Positions 36,784 to 45,410 of a stretch of 64,000 bases of DNA are shown piece by piece. Each line of letters begins with the position of its first letter. Position 1 is the stretch's first letter. The stretch comes from JADLHS01 sp020848635 (GTDB lineage Bacteria > Verrucomicrobiota > Verrucomicrobiia > Limisphaerales > JADLHS01): assembly GCA_037044975.1 (NCBI GenBank), contig JBAOIL010000005.1, positions 124,001-188,000 on the forward strand, in the 5' to 3' direction. Below the pieces are notes generated by a model. The model worked only from the letters and a program-made list of their open reading frames with translations, was not told the origin of the DNA and ran no database searches. A program made the translations under genes and the position numbers.

Positions 36784-38705
36784 AGACCCGCTCCTCCGCC
36801 CGGCGGCACGCCCGCCCCCTGAAACTGACCACGATGGCGATCAGTCTTGCATGCCTCACGATCAACTGCGCGGGGTTGGCTGGAAGCAAAGTTACCCCGG
36901 CCCGCAGCGAGGAGATTGCAAAGCTGCTTCCCCCGAAACCAGCGGGTTTCGGTTCGCCCATCGCGGACCGCGCCGTCTGGGAGAAACTCGCGGCAATTCC
37001 CGAAGCGAAGAAGGCGATTGCTGACGCCGAGCAGGTGGCAGCCAAAACCATTCCCGAGCAACCGGACGCGCTGTTTCTCGACTTCTCCAAAACTGGCAAC
37101 CGTGACCGCTGGCAAACCGTGGCCTTCGAGCGCCGGCGACGTATCGAAAAGCTGACCTTGGGCGAGGGTTTCGAGAATCAGGGGCGTTTTATCAAACCGC
37201 TCGAACTCGTCATCGCTGAACTTTGCCGGGAGAAGACGTGGGTGTATCCCGCCCACGACAAAACCCTCGCCAATTTCAATGGCAAGGCCCGCGAGATGGA
37301 CCTGGGCGCGGTGTTCGTGGCGATGGAACTCGCCGAGGCCGATTACCTGCTGGGAGACAAACTCTCCGCCCGAACGCGACAACTCCTCCGCGACAACGTA
37401 CGCCAGCGCGTGTTGTATCCGTTCCGCGAAATGGCCGAAGGGAAGGCGAAGGAGATGGGCTGGATGCGTTCCGTGAACAATTGGAATGCCGTCTGTCTCG
37501 GCAGCATCACCATCGCCGCGTTGGCACTGGAGGAGGCGCCGACGGATCGCGCCGCGTATGTGGCGGCGGCGGAACATTACATTCGGTCGTTCCTGAACGG
37601 TTTCACGCCGGACGGTTATTGCAGCGAAGGCGTGGGCTACTGGAATTACGGCTTCGGCCATTACATCATGCTGGCCGAAGCGGTGCGCCGGGCGACGAAC
37701 AACAAGCTCGACCTCATGGCCGACCCGGCGGCGATGCAACCCGCGCTCTTCTGCGTCCGCAGCGAAATCATCAACGGCCTTTTCCCGACGATCGCGGATT
37801 GCAGTCCCGGCAGCCGTCCGGATCCGCGAATGACGGCCTATGTTTGTCGCCGGTTTGACCTTGGTCTGGCGGCGTGTGAGGGCAAAGCGTTGCGGGGACC
37901 GGGCGGGGGTCTGGCCGCCACCATGATGACGGCCTCGTTTGCGGAACCGTTGCCGATCGTGCGGTCGCCCGAAAACAATCGCGCATCGCCGTTGCGAACC
38001 TGGTTTCCCGATGGCGGCGTGCTGATCTGCCGGCCGGCCGATGGCGCGCCAGCGGAATTCGCCGCCGTGCTTAAGGGCGGCCACAACGCCGAGCTGCACA
38101 ATCACAACGACGTCGGCAGCTTCAGCGTGGTGCTCGGCGACCGGATGCTGATCTGTGATCCAGGCGGGGAGGTTTACACGGCGCGCACGTTCAGCGGGCA
38201 GCGCTACGAAAGCAAAGTGCTGAACTCGTTCGGTCACCCCGTGCCGGTCGTGGATGGGCAATTGCAGCAGACGGGCGCCGCCGCGCGCGGCGTGGTGCTG
38301 CAGAAGCAATTCAGCGAATCGGAGGACTCCTTGAAGCTCGACCTCCGTTCGGCCTATCCGGCAAAAGCGCTGCGCAAACTCGAACGCACTTTCGTCTTCC
38401 GGCGCGGCGCGGCCCCGGCGCTGTCGGTCACCGATGACGTCGCGTTTGAAGCGAAGGGTCATTTTGAGACGGCGTTAGTGACGTGGGGGCAGTGGAAGCG
38501 CGCCGGAGCCGATGCCATTGTGATCACGGATGGTGGCAAGACCGCGCGCGTGGAAATCGCCACCGGCGGCGTTCCATTCGAAATCAGGGCCGAAACCCTC
38601 GACGAAGATGTTCGCACGCCGAAAAAGCCAGTTCGCTTGGGGATCGCGCTCAAGGAACCGGTCGCGGCGGGGCAGGTGACGCTGCGCATCCGTCCCTTGC
38701 CGTAG
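36780..38705 (+). CDS. Heparinase II/III-like exported protein
   Basis: 641 residues. The start overlaps the upstream stop. An Arg-rich N-terminus precedes a hydrophobic stretch (LTTMAISLACLTINCAG), so export is likely. The first 350 residues are helical, in the manner of the alpha/alpha toroid; conserved segments include SVNNWNAVCLGS, GYCSEGVGYWNYGFGHY and IADCSPGSRPDPR. The second half is the heparinase II/III-like domain with LKGGHNAELHNHNDVGSF (about residue 428), where the HNH(N)D histidines and asparagine are the usual catalytic and metal-linked residues. Members cleave uronic-acid polysaccharides by elimination. The substrate is not shown by sequence. The downstream neighbour is the sigma-factor gene, after 166 bases. 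Confidence 0.8.
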   Translation: MKTRSSARRHARPLKLTTMAISLACLTINCAGLAGSKVTPARSEEIAKLLPPKPAGFGSPIADRAVWEKLAAIPEAKKAIADAEQVAAKTIPEQPDALFLDFSKTGNRDRWQTVAFERRRRIEKLTLGEGFENQGRFIKPLELVIAELCREKTWVYPAHDKTLANFNGKAREMDLGAVFVAMELAEADYLLGDKLSARTRQLLRDNVRQRVLYPFREMAEGKAKEMGWMRSVNNWNAVCLGSITIAALALEEAPTDRAAYVAAAEHYIRSFLNGFTPDGYCSEGVGYWNYGFGHYIMLAEAVRRATNNKLDLMADPAAMQPALFCVRSEIINGLFPTIADCSPGSRPDPRMTAYVCRRFDLGLAACEGKALRGPGGGLAATMMTASFAEPLPIVRSPENNRASPLRTWFPDGGVLICRPADGAPAEFAAVLKGGHNAELHNHNDVGSFSVVLGDRMLICDPGGEVYTARTFSGQRYESKVLNSFGHPVPVVDGQLQQTGAAARGVVLQKQFSESEDSLKLDLRSAYPAKALRKLERTFVFRRGAAPALSVTDDVAFEAKGHFETALVTWGQWKRAGADAIVITDGGKTARVEIATGGVPFEIRAETLDEDVRTPKKPVRLGIALKEPVAAGQVTLRIRPLP

Positions 38706-38871
38706 CCAGTCACGCGCAGGGCACGGTTCCCAAGGGAAGACAAAGTTAGCGCGGGGGCAATCGTGCCGGGCTGGGAGGCGCGATGGCTGGCAACCGGGTT
38801 TCGTGCTGGCCGGCTGTTTGGTATCGTTGTTGCGCGCGTGACTTAGCGCGCCGGCCCTTGTCTAATCGGTT

Positions 38872-39432
38872 GTGGAGCTTCTTGTGAGAGATACTGGTGT
38901 CGAAAAGCGATCGCAACTCGGGCTCGAACCGGCCGAGTTCGCCGAGCTCTATCAAACCCACAGCCGCCCGGTTTATTACCTGGCGTTGCGCTACCTGGGC
39001 GACCCGCAGAAGGCCGAGGATGTCACCCACGACGTGTTTCTCAAGGTGTACCGCAAACTCAATGAATTTCGGGGCGAGTCATCGTGGCGGACGTGGCTCT
39101 ACCGCATCACCCTCAACCATTGCCACAACGTCCGGCAAAGCTGGCATAGTCGCAACCTGATCACCAACGCCGATGAAGCCGTCTGGGAAAATGCCGCCGC
39201 GCGGGCCGATTCGCCCTTGCGGGCGCTGGAGACCAAGGAACTCGGCCAGCGAATCCAGAAAGCGCTCGACGGATTGGCGGAAGAACACCGGCTCTTGTTG
39301 CTGCTGGTCGCCGACGAGGAGTTGAGCTACGCCGAGATTGCCACCCTCACCGAACAATCCGCCGACGCCGTGCGCGGCAAATTGCACCGCGCCCGCAAAG
39401 CCTTTGCCGTCCTATTTCAACAATCCGCCTGA
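38872..39432 (+). CDS. ECF-type RNA polymerase sigma factor
   Basis: 186 residues starting at a GTG. Region 2 is clear (ELYQTHSRPVYYLALRYLGD, then AEDVTHDVFLKVYRKL and SSWRTWLYRITLNHC), and region 4 (LSYAEIATLTEQSADAVRGK) forms the helix-turn-helix. Region 3 is missing, as expected for ECF sigma factors. It heads an apparent operon with a 73-residue protein (gap 9 bases) and an AAA ATPase (gap 25 bases). The target promoters are unknown. The small protein next door does not look like a standard membrane anti-sigma factor. Confidence 0.9.
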   Translation: MELLVRDTGVEKRSQLGLEPAEFAELYQTHSRPVYYLALRYLGDPQKAEDVTHDVFLKVYRKLNEFRGESSWRTWLYRITLNHCHNVRQSWHSRNLITNADEAVWENAAARADSPLRALETKELGQRIQKALDGLAEEHRLLLLLVADEELSYAEIATLTEQSADAVRGKLHRARKAFAVLFQQSA

Positions 39433-39441
39433 GGTCGCACC

Positions 39442-39663
39442 ATGAAACGCCAAACCAAACTCACCGCGCAGGAGCAGGAGCAGCTTGCGGCACTCAACGC
39501 CCCGCAGACGTCCACCCGCGAATTTGCCACGGCGGAGGAACTCCTGCGGCACGATGCCGGCCGGACGGAGGTGCCCCCGGTGATCGCCGAGCGCTTGCTC
39601 AAGTCCATCCAGAATCTCCCCCACCCCGCGCCCACCTGGTGGCAACGCTGGTTGAAACGCTGA
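39442..39663 (+). CDS. Small 73-residue protein of unknown function in sigma-factor operon
   Basis: Starts MKRQTKLTAQEQEQLAALNA and ends with WWQRWLKR. The first half is helical and Gln/Glu-rich, and the C-terminus is basic and aromatic. No membrane segment or cysteine zinc motif, so no evidence for a classical anti-sigma factor. Its position between the sigma factor and the AAA ATPase, with short gaps, suggests a regulatory partner (inference). Confidence 0.6.
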   Translation: MKRQTKLTAQEQEQLAALNAPQTSTREFATAEELLRHDAGRTEVPPVIAERLLKSIQNLPHPAPTWWQRWLKR

Positions 39664-39688
39664 CGGAAAAAGGGCAAGTTCTCGGCCA

Positions 39689-41219
39689 ATGAATTTCCCA
39701 TCCGAAGTCGAGACGCTGATCCGCGCGCGGTATCCCATCCTTTACATCATCTCCAGCGAGGAGCTGCGCGTGCAACACCTCGTTGTGGACATCGCGCGGA
39801 AACGGCAGAAGAAAGTCTTCGAGTGGAGTTGCAGCACCGGCATCGTGCCGATCGGGACTTCCATCCAGTCCCAGAAGAATCGCAACCCCGCCACAAAGGA
39901 GCCCCTCGCGGCGTTGGATCACGTCATCGAACAAGTCGAGCCGGCGATTTTCATCTTCAAGGACTTTCATCCGTTCCTCACCAAGAGCAACTACGCCGTC
40001 ACCCGCAAGCTCAAGGAGATTGCGCTGCACCTGAAAAACAGTTTCAAAACGATCATCCTGATCTCACCCACCCTGGAGATTCCAACCGAACTGGAAAAAG
40101 AGATCACGGTGCTGAATCATCCGCTGCCGACGCGCGACGATTTGTCCGCCTTGCTGGACCGCATCATTGTGGAGGTAAAACAATTCAAACAGGTGAAGAT
40201 CGAACTGGACGACGCGGGTCGCGAGCGCCTGCTCCAGGCCGCGCTCGGTTTGACGCTCGGCGAAGCGGAGAACGTCTTCGCCAAGATCATCGTCAAGTCG
40301 GAGCGCTTGAGCGGCGCGGGCGTCAGCGAGGTTTTTGCCGAGAAACAACAGATCATCCGGAAGAGCGGCCTGCTGGAATATTACGCCACGACGGAGGACT
40401 TCACCCAGGTCGGCGGGTTGAGCGTGTTGAAGGAATGGTTGACCAAACGCGCCGTCGCCTTCACCAGCGAGGCGCGCGCCTTCGGCCTGGCAGCGCCCAA
40501 GGGCATCCTGCTCCTGGGGGTGCAGGGTTGCGGCAAGAGCCTGTGCGCAAAAGCCGTCTCGAATCTCTGGCAACTTCCGCTGCTCCGCTTCGATGTCGGC
40601 CGGATGTTTGGCAGCTTTGTCGGCTCATCGGAGGACAACATCCGCCGCGCCATCGCCGTGGCGGAGTCCATCGCCCCGGCGATTCTGTGGGTGGACGAAA
40701 TTGACAAAGCGTTCGCCGGCGCCGCAAGGGTCGGGGGCGACCGATGGCGGCACCACGGCGCGCGTGTTTGGGACTTTTCTAACGTGGCTTTCGGAAAAGA
40801 ACGCGCCGGTCTTCGTGGTTGCCACCGCCAATGATATTTCCCAGCTCCCGCCCGAACTGTTGCGCAAAGGCCGGCTCGATGAAATTTTCTTCGTGGATCT
40901 GCCCCGGGCCGAGGAGCGCCGGGAGGTTTTCAGAATCCATTTGACCAAACGCGGTCGCGACGCGGCGCAATTCGACGTGAACGCCCTGGCGCTGGCCGGC
41001 GAGAAGTTCAGTGGCGCGGAAATCGAGGAGGCGATCAACAGCGCGCTTTACGATGCGTTTGACGCGCGAACCCATTTGACCACGGAACATATTTTGAACG
41101 CGCTAACGCAAACCGTGCCGCTCGCGAAAACGATGGAGGAGCAGATCAACACACTGCGCGGTTGGGCCGAAGGTCGCGCCCGCAATGCCAGCGCCCCGCG
41201 GGAACTGGCGCATGCCTGA
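39689..41219 (+). pseudogene. Ycf46-like AAA ATPase, one frameshift
   Basis: About 509 residues after correction. The N-terminal 260 residues are the Ycf46/AAA-associated domain (ARYPILYIISSEE, FIFKDFHPFL). The AAA core has Walker A LLGVQGCGKSLCAKAV and Walker B ILWVDEIDKAFAGA. At this point one extra base, within about 40711-40740, shifts the frame; reading on gives QGSGATDGGTTARVFGTFLT and ATANDISQLPPELLRKGRLDE, the sensor-1 and arginine-finger region. The product would otherwise lose those. AAA proteins of this type remodel protein complexes; the partner is unknown. It is third in the sigma-factor operon and meets nagA tail to tail 100 bases on. Confidence 0.8.
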
Positions 41220-41321
41220 GGTCAGCGTGGCGTAGCGATTTTGGGGTCGCGCTGCGACAAGCCGACCCAAGGATCAAATATTGCTGCTGCGACCGGCCAA
41301 ACCAGACCCCCATGCGCGAAC

Positions 41322-42356
41322 TCAGGTGTCGAGCGTCTGCATGACTCGCAAGCAACTGGCAACGGCATCCCACTCGGCCACGACCCGACCGGCGGTTTTC
41401 ATCCCCAAGTAGTTTGCCGGTTGCGTGGACGCCATTGCCAACACCACCTCCACCGGAAGGCCTGTGAATTTTACGGTGTTCGCCACTGCTTGATCCAACG
41501 TTAGCGCCGAGCCTGCCAGCCACCAGCCAACCGAGTCGCGAACCTGGCCGTCCGCGCTTAGGGTGACCTTGGCCCCCCCGATTTCGTAAATCCCGGGCGG
41601 CTGCCCGGCGGCCGCGACGGCGTCGGTCACCAAAATAGTTCGGGCCGGCGTTTTAGCGCGAATGATGGTCTTGACCGTGGCCGGCGGCAAATGGTGGCCA
41701 TCCACAATCAAGCTAGCCATGAGTTCGTCGGCCGCGAGTTGCTCCCAGATGAAATTCGAATGCCGGGGCAGGACGCGGGCGCAACCGTTGCCCAGATGGG
41801 TTGAAAGCGTCGCCCCCGCCCGGATCGCATCCCGAATTTGTTGCGGCTCCGCGGCCGTATGACCAATGGCCACGCGAATTTCGGAAGCCACGAGGTGTTC
41901 GATGAGTGGCATCGCTCCATCCACTTCGGGGGCCAGGGTGACCAACACGATGCGGCCTTCCGCCGCCTCCTGGCGGCGCTGAAAATCGTCAAGGGCTGCG
42001 GCCCGGACATGGGCGCGCGGGTGCGCGCCGCGCGGCCCGTCGGCTTCCGCGATGTACGGGCCTTCCATGTGCAGGCCCGCGATGGCGGGGTCTTTGATGC
42101 GGGCCAGGGTTCGCGCACAAGGCGCGAAGCTTTCAAAGGCGGACGTAATCAAGGTCGGCAGCAGCCGCGTAACCCCGGTGGTGCGCATCACGGCAATCGC
42201 GTGCTGCACTTGTTCCGGACTCACAAGGGGATTATTGAAATCAACGCCCGCGAAGCCGTTGACTTGCAGATCAAAGAAGCCGGGGAATTCCAGGCGAACC
42301 AGACCGGGACTGGGGGACGAAGTCCCGGCGGCGGGTATTGCGGTATGCTCGTTCAT
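41322..42356 (-). CDS. nagA: N-acetylglucosamine-6-phosphate deacetylase
   Basis: 344 residues of the amidohydrolase superfamily. Motifs: GFFDLQVNGFAGVDFN (about residue 31), GLHMEGPYI with the conserved metal-ligand Glu, IGHTAA (His), STHLGNGC (His) and LVTDAVAAAG, with the catalytic Asp. The enzyme turns GlcNAc-6-phosphate into glucosamine-6-phosphate and acetate, the step before NagB at 2015-2761. The start ATG at 42356 was used because the conserved TIM-barrel begins soon after. No sugar transporter or nag regulator adjoins it. Confidence 0.85.
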   Translation of the reverse strand: MNEHTAIPAAGTSSPSPGLVRLEFPGFFDLQVNGFAGVDFNNPLVSPEQVQHAIAVMRTTGVTRLLPTLITSAFESFAPCARTLARIKDPAIAGLHMEGPYIAEADGPRGAHPRAHVRAAALDDFQRRQEAAEGRIVLVTLAPEVDGAMPLIEHLVASEIRVAIGHTAAEPQQIRDAIRAGATLSTHLGNGCARVLPRHSNFIWEQLAADELMASLIVDGHHLPPATVKTIIRAKTPARTILVTDAVAAAGQPPGIYEIGGAKVTLSADGQVRDSVGWWLAGSALTLDQAVANTVKFTGLPVEVVLAMASTQPANYLGMKTAGRVVAEWDAVASCLRVMQTLDT

Positions 42357-42476
42357 AACCTGACGTAGTTTAGGACGTTGGCGCAATTTGTCGAAGGCGG
42401 ATCTGGAATCCCGGTGCGGAGGACAAAAGCCGGACGCGGCGCTTTATGAACACCGGAAGGCAAGCTGGAGACAGGC

Positions 42477-43649
42477 TCAAGTTATCGCAGCCTGTCTCGT
42501 CGCTTTACTGCGAACCATCATCGCAATGACTGCGGCTAAGAGTCCGGCACCGGCAGCGAGCACTGAACCAACCACGATACCGAGCACGATGTTGAGTGGC
42601 TTGTTTGGACGTACCGGACGCAATCCAGGCACGGCGCGCTCAACGACCTCAAGTTCGGGCGAAAAGGTTGAATCCGACTCACCTATCTTAACGAGTTTAA
42701 GCGATTCAAACATCCGGTTGGCTTCAGCGGCTTCCAGCTTCGCGGACCAGTAGGGTGGATAGCTGGCTTGTAGTTCCGCGGGGGAGGGCTCGGGCGTGGG
42801 AATGTTCAGGTCCTTGCGCACGCGGGCGACAATCGCTTCCGCTTCCGCTGCTTTCTTTTCGGCCGTTCGTAGCTCCGTTTCGCGGTTTTTGCTTACCTGG
42901 GCGGCGTTACGACGAGCGTTTCCTTCGCGGTAGGACCGGTAGGCTTCGGTGATTCCGTTCGCAAGACGCGAGGCTTCCGCGGGGTCGTCGCTAAACACAC
43001 GAATATCGATCAGACTGGTGCTGCGGACCGGGCGCAAATCCATCCGCGCCTTGAGCAAACCCACGGTTTCGGAAGTTTTGAGCTTTTCTCCGTCAGCGTA
43101 CTTCTTGCCCCACACTGTGTTCAGGTCCAGTTCCTCGATGACCTTGCTCAGGATGACTTCCGATTGAATGACTTCAAACTCGGTTTGTATGAAGTATGGA
43201 TCGTAACTCTCCACTTTGTCGGCAGTCGCATGATTCTCGATTTTGATCCGGGCCGTGCTGGCGTAACTATTCGGCAGGATGAAAGTTACGACCACGCACG
43301 TGAGTAGGATCAGCAGGAATACCACGGCAAAAACGCGCACGAACACTTGCGTGGGTGTGGAATGACGCGAGACGAGATCAGCAATTTTCTCGGACATAGT
43401 TCTTGTTCCTTTCAGATTTAAGAGATGCTCCCGAAGCGATGTAATGATCAAGTCAGGCAATACGCGAAACCAGAGACTGACAACCCCCGGCCATCGCCGC
43501 TGGCCCCACGCGGCGATGCATTGGTCGTGGAAAAGTTGCGCCATCGGTTGACCATAGGCACGGCGATGCGACTGGGGATACAGCCACAACAACCGGCGAT
43601 AGATCTTGTCCGAGCGTGTCACCGCATGGTTTTGACGGGGTTGATTCAT
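42477..43649 (-). CDS. Wzz-like chain-length/capsule protein with permease-prefix-type N-terminus
   Basis: 390 residues. From about residue 85 it is a Wzz/polysaccharide co-polymerase: a membrane span (VFAVVFLLILLTCVVVTFIL), a periplasmic coiled-coil region, and a second span near the C-terminus (NIVLGIVVGSVLAAGAGLLAAVIAMM). Ahead of it the frame reads YRRLLWLYPQSHRRAYGQPM, the pattern found in N-terminal regions that pair with PadR regulators. A second ATG at 43397 has a ribosome-binding site (GGAAC), so the Wzz part may also be made alone. The PadR gene ends seven bases upstream. Confidence 0.65.
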   Translation of the reverse strand: MNQPRQNHAVTRSDKIYRRLLWLYPQSHRRAYGQPMAQLFHDQCIAAWGQRRWPGVVSLWFRVLPDLIITSLREHLLNLKGTRTMSEKIADLVSRHSTPTQVFVRVFAVVFLLILLTCVVVTFILPNSYASTARIKIENHATADKVESYDPYFIQTEFEVIQSEVILSKVIEELDLNTVWGKKYADGEKLKTSETVGLLKARMDLRPVRSTSLIDIRVFSDDPAEASRLANGITEAYRSYREGNARRNAAQVSKNRETELRTAEKKAAEAEAIVARVRKDLNIPTPEPSPAELQASYPPYWSAKLEAAEANRMFESLKLVKIGESDSTFSPELEVVERAVPGLRPVRPNKPLNIVLGIVVGSVLAAGAGLLAAVIAMMVRSKATRQAAIT

Positions 43650-43656
43650 AGTTGGA

Positions 43657-44034
43657 TCACCCTTGATAAACCGTGGCGATACCGCCAATCAATTTCTTGC
43701 GCCGGGCGACGGACGTCATGTCCGCGTACCGCTGGGCTTCGGCGCGAGCGACGCGCTGGCCGAGCGCGCTCAGGCGATAATACCGACGCCGCTCGTCATC
43801 CAGTTGGGGATCAGGGCGCTCGTCGGATTCTTCGATCAACTGCGCCTCAATGAGTCGCTTGATGGTGCCGTACAAAGTGCCTGGCCCCATTTTGATCCGT
43901 CCCTCGGTATGTTCCACCACTTCCTGCATGATGGCGTAACCGTGGCGTTCGCCGTCCGCCAGCGCGAGCAGCACGTGAAACACGGCTGGCGTGAGGGGCA
44001 GCATTTTTTCGTGATCGTCGTTCGCTCTCGGCAT
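43657..44034 (-). CDS. PadR-family transcriptional regulator
   Basis: 125 residues. The winged-helix PadR domain runs from LTPAVFHVLLALADGERHGY (about 14-33) through MGPGTLYGTIKRLIEAQLIEE to the C-terminal helix. PadR proteins are repressors that bind small phenolic or other ligands or sense membrane damage. A perfect inverted repeat lies 24 bases before the start codon and is a good operator candidate, implying autoregulation. It is followed by the Wzz-like gene in the same transcript. Confidence 0.9.
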   Translation of the reverse strand: MPRANDDHEKMLPLTPAVFHVLLALADGERHGYAIMQEVVEHTEGRIKMGPGTLYGTIKRLIEAQLIEESDERPDPQLDDERRRYYRLSALGQRVARAEAQRYADMTSVARRKKLIGGIATVYQG

Positions 44035-44057
44035 GGCTAGTTGTGCATCAGCTCATT

Positions 44058-44076
44058 TATATCCGTTGCGGATATA
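44058..44076. promoter_or_regulatory. Palindromic operator candidate for PadR
   Basis: Arms TATATCCG and CGGATATA (8 bp) flank a TTG spacer. It lies upstream of the PadR start and in the gap to the permease gene's stop, a typical place for a PadR autoregulation site. Confidence 0.65.
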
Positions 44077-44147
44077 GTTGCGGAAAGCGCCGGTTTGGTC
44101 AACAGTTTTCTTGAGAAGCGAATCAACCGGGCCTAAGCCGGGAGAGG

Positions 44148-45410
44148 CTATTCGTATCGCAACGACTCAATCGGATCCAGATTCGCCGCTTTGTACGCCG
44201 GGTATGTCCCGAAGACCACGCCCACAATCGAACAAATCACCAGGCCGATCGCAATCCAGTCGAACGGGATCGCCGGAGGCATTTTCATGAAGTAGGCGAC
44301 GGCGTTGCCTCCGAGAATCCCCAGCGCCACACCGATCGCGCCGCCGACCTCGCAAAGCACCACCGCTTCCATGATGAATTGCGTCATGATGTTGCGTTTC
44401 TTCGCGCCGATCGCGCGGCGGATGCCAATCTCGCGCGTCCGCTCGGTAACGGAGACGAGCATGATGTTCATGATGCCAATGCCCGCCGCGATGAGCGCAA
44501 TCGAACTCACGACCGAGACCCCGATGCGCACGGCCATGGTGAAGGTGTTGAACTGGCTGATGAGCGAATCATTGGAGAACAGCTCGAAGTCATCTTCAAC
44601 GCCGGGGGGGACTTTGCGGGCCACACGCAGGAGGCCGCGGACTTGTTCGGTGGTGTCTTCGTAGCTCGCGGCGTCCCGGGCTTGCACGAGAATCGTCACG
44701 CTGTACTGCCAGCGGCCCGCGCGGTTCAGCGCGGTGGTGACGGGTACGACCGCGAAATTATCCTGCTCGCCGCCGAGCGAGCCGCCCTTGGGCGCGAGGA
44801 CGCCCAGGACGGCGTAGTTGAAGCCGTTGATCTTGAGGCGTTCGCCCACCGGCGAACCGTACGGGAAGACCGTTTTGGCCAGCGCATTGCCCAGCACACA
44901 AACATCGCGGGCGTTGTCCACGTCGCTCTCGTTCAAACCGCGCCCGTCCGCCACCGTCCAGCCGCGCGCGGGAAAGCTGCCGGGGGTCTCCCCGAGCAAT
45001 TGCACCGAGGGCGGCGTCTTGGCATAGCGCGTCTCGACCTCGCCGCCCCAGAAAGTGCCTTCGACGCCGACGCTGGCCGCGAGCGTGGCTTTTTCCTCGA
45101 CCAGTTGTCCCTGCGCCAGGGTGATGTTTTTGCGCCGCCAGAATTTTTCAAATCCTTCCGGCCCACCAAAATACAGCGCCGGCCACTTGCGAACGGCAAA
45201 GGATTGCGCGCCCAGATCACTGATCTCGCGCTCGATGTTCGCCTTGAGCACGCGCATGGCGGTCATCGTGACGATGATGGAAAAAACGCCCACCAGCACG
45301 CCGAGCAACGTGAGGGCCGAGCGCAGCTTGTGCGCGGCCAGCGCCGCCATGGCCATGGAAAAACTCTCGCGGACTTCGGCCAGCAGGAAAGTTGGGCGTT
45401 GTAGTTTCAT
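44148..45410 (-). CDS. MacB-type ABC transporter permease (second of pair)
   Basis: 420 residues. An N-terminal helix LAAHKLRSALTLLGVLVGVF, a periplasmic MacB_PCD-like domain (LLGETPGSFPARGW, DARDVCVLGNALAKTVFP), then three helices in the FtsX region with SVTERTREIGIRRAIGAKKR. The start ATG at 45410 overlaps the upstream permease stop by four bases (ATGA), so translation is coupled. It pairs with 45407-46636, and together they should make the heterodimeric permease of the export system. Confidence 0.9.
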   Translation of the reverse strand: MKLQRPTFLLAEVRESFSMAMAALAAHKLRSALTLLGVLVGVFSIIVTMTAMRVLKANIEREISDLGAQSFAVRKWPALYFGGPEGFEKFWRRKNITLAQGQLVEEKATLAASVGVEGTFWGGEVETRYAKTPPSVQLLGETPGSFPARGWTVADGRGLNESDVDNARDVCVLGNALAKTVFPYGSPVGERLKINGFNYAVLGVLAPKGGSLGGEQDNFAVVPVTTALNRAGRWQYSVTILVQARDAASYEDTTEQVRGLLRVARKVPPGVEDDFELFSNDSLISQFNTFTMAVRIGVSVVSSIALIAAGIGIMNIMLVSVTERTREIGIRRAIGAKKRNIMTQFIMEAVVLCEVGGAIGVALGILGGNAVAYFMKMPPAIPFDWIAIGLVICSIVGVVFGTYPAYKAANLDPIESLRYE

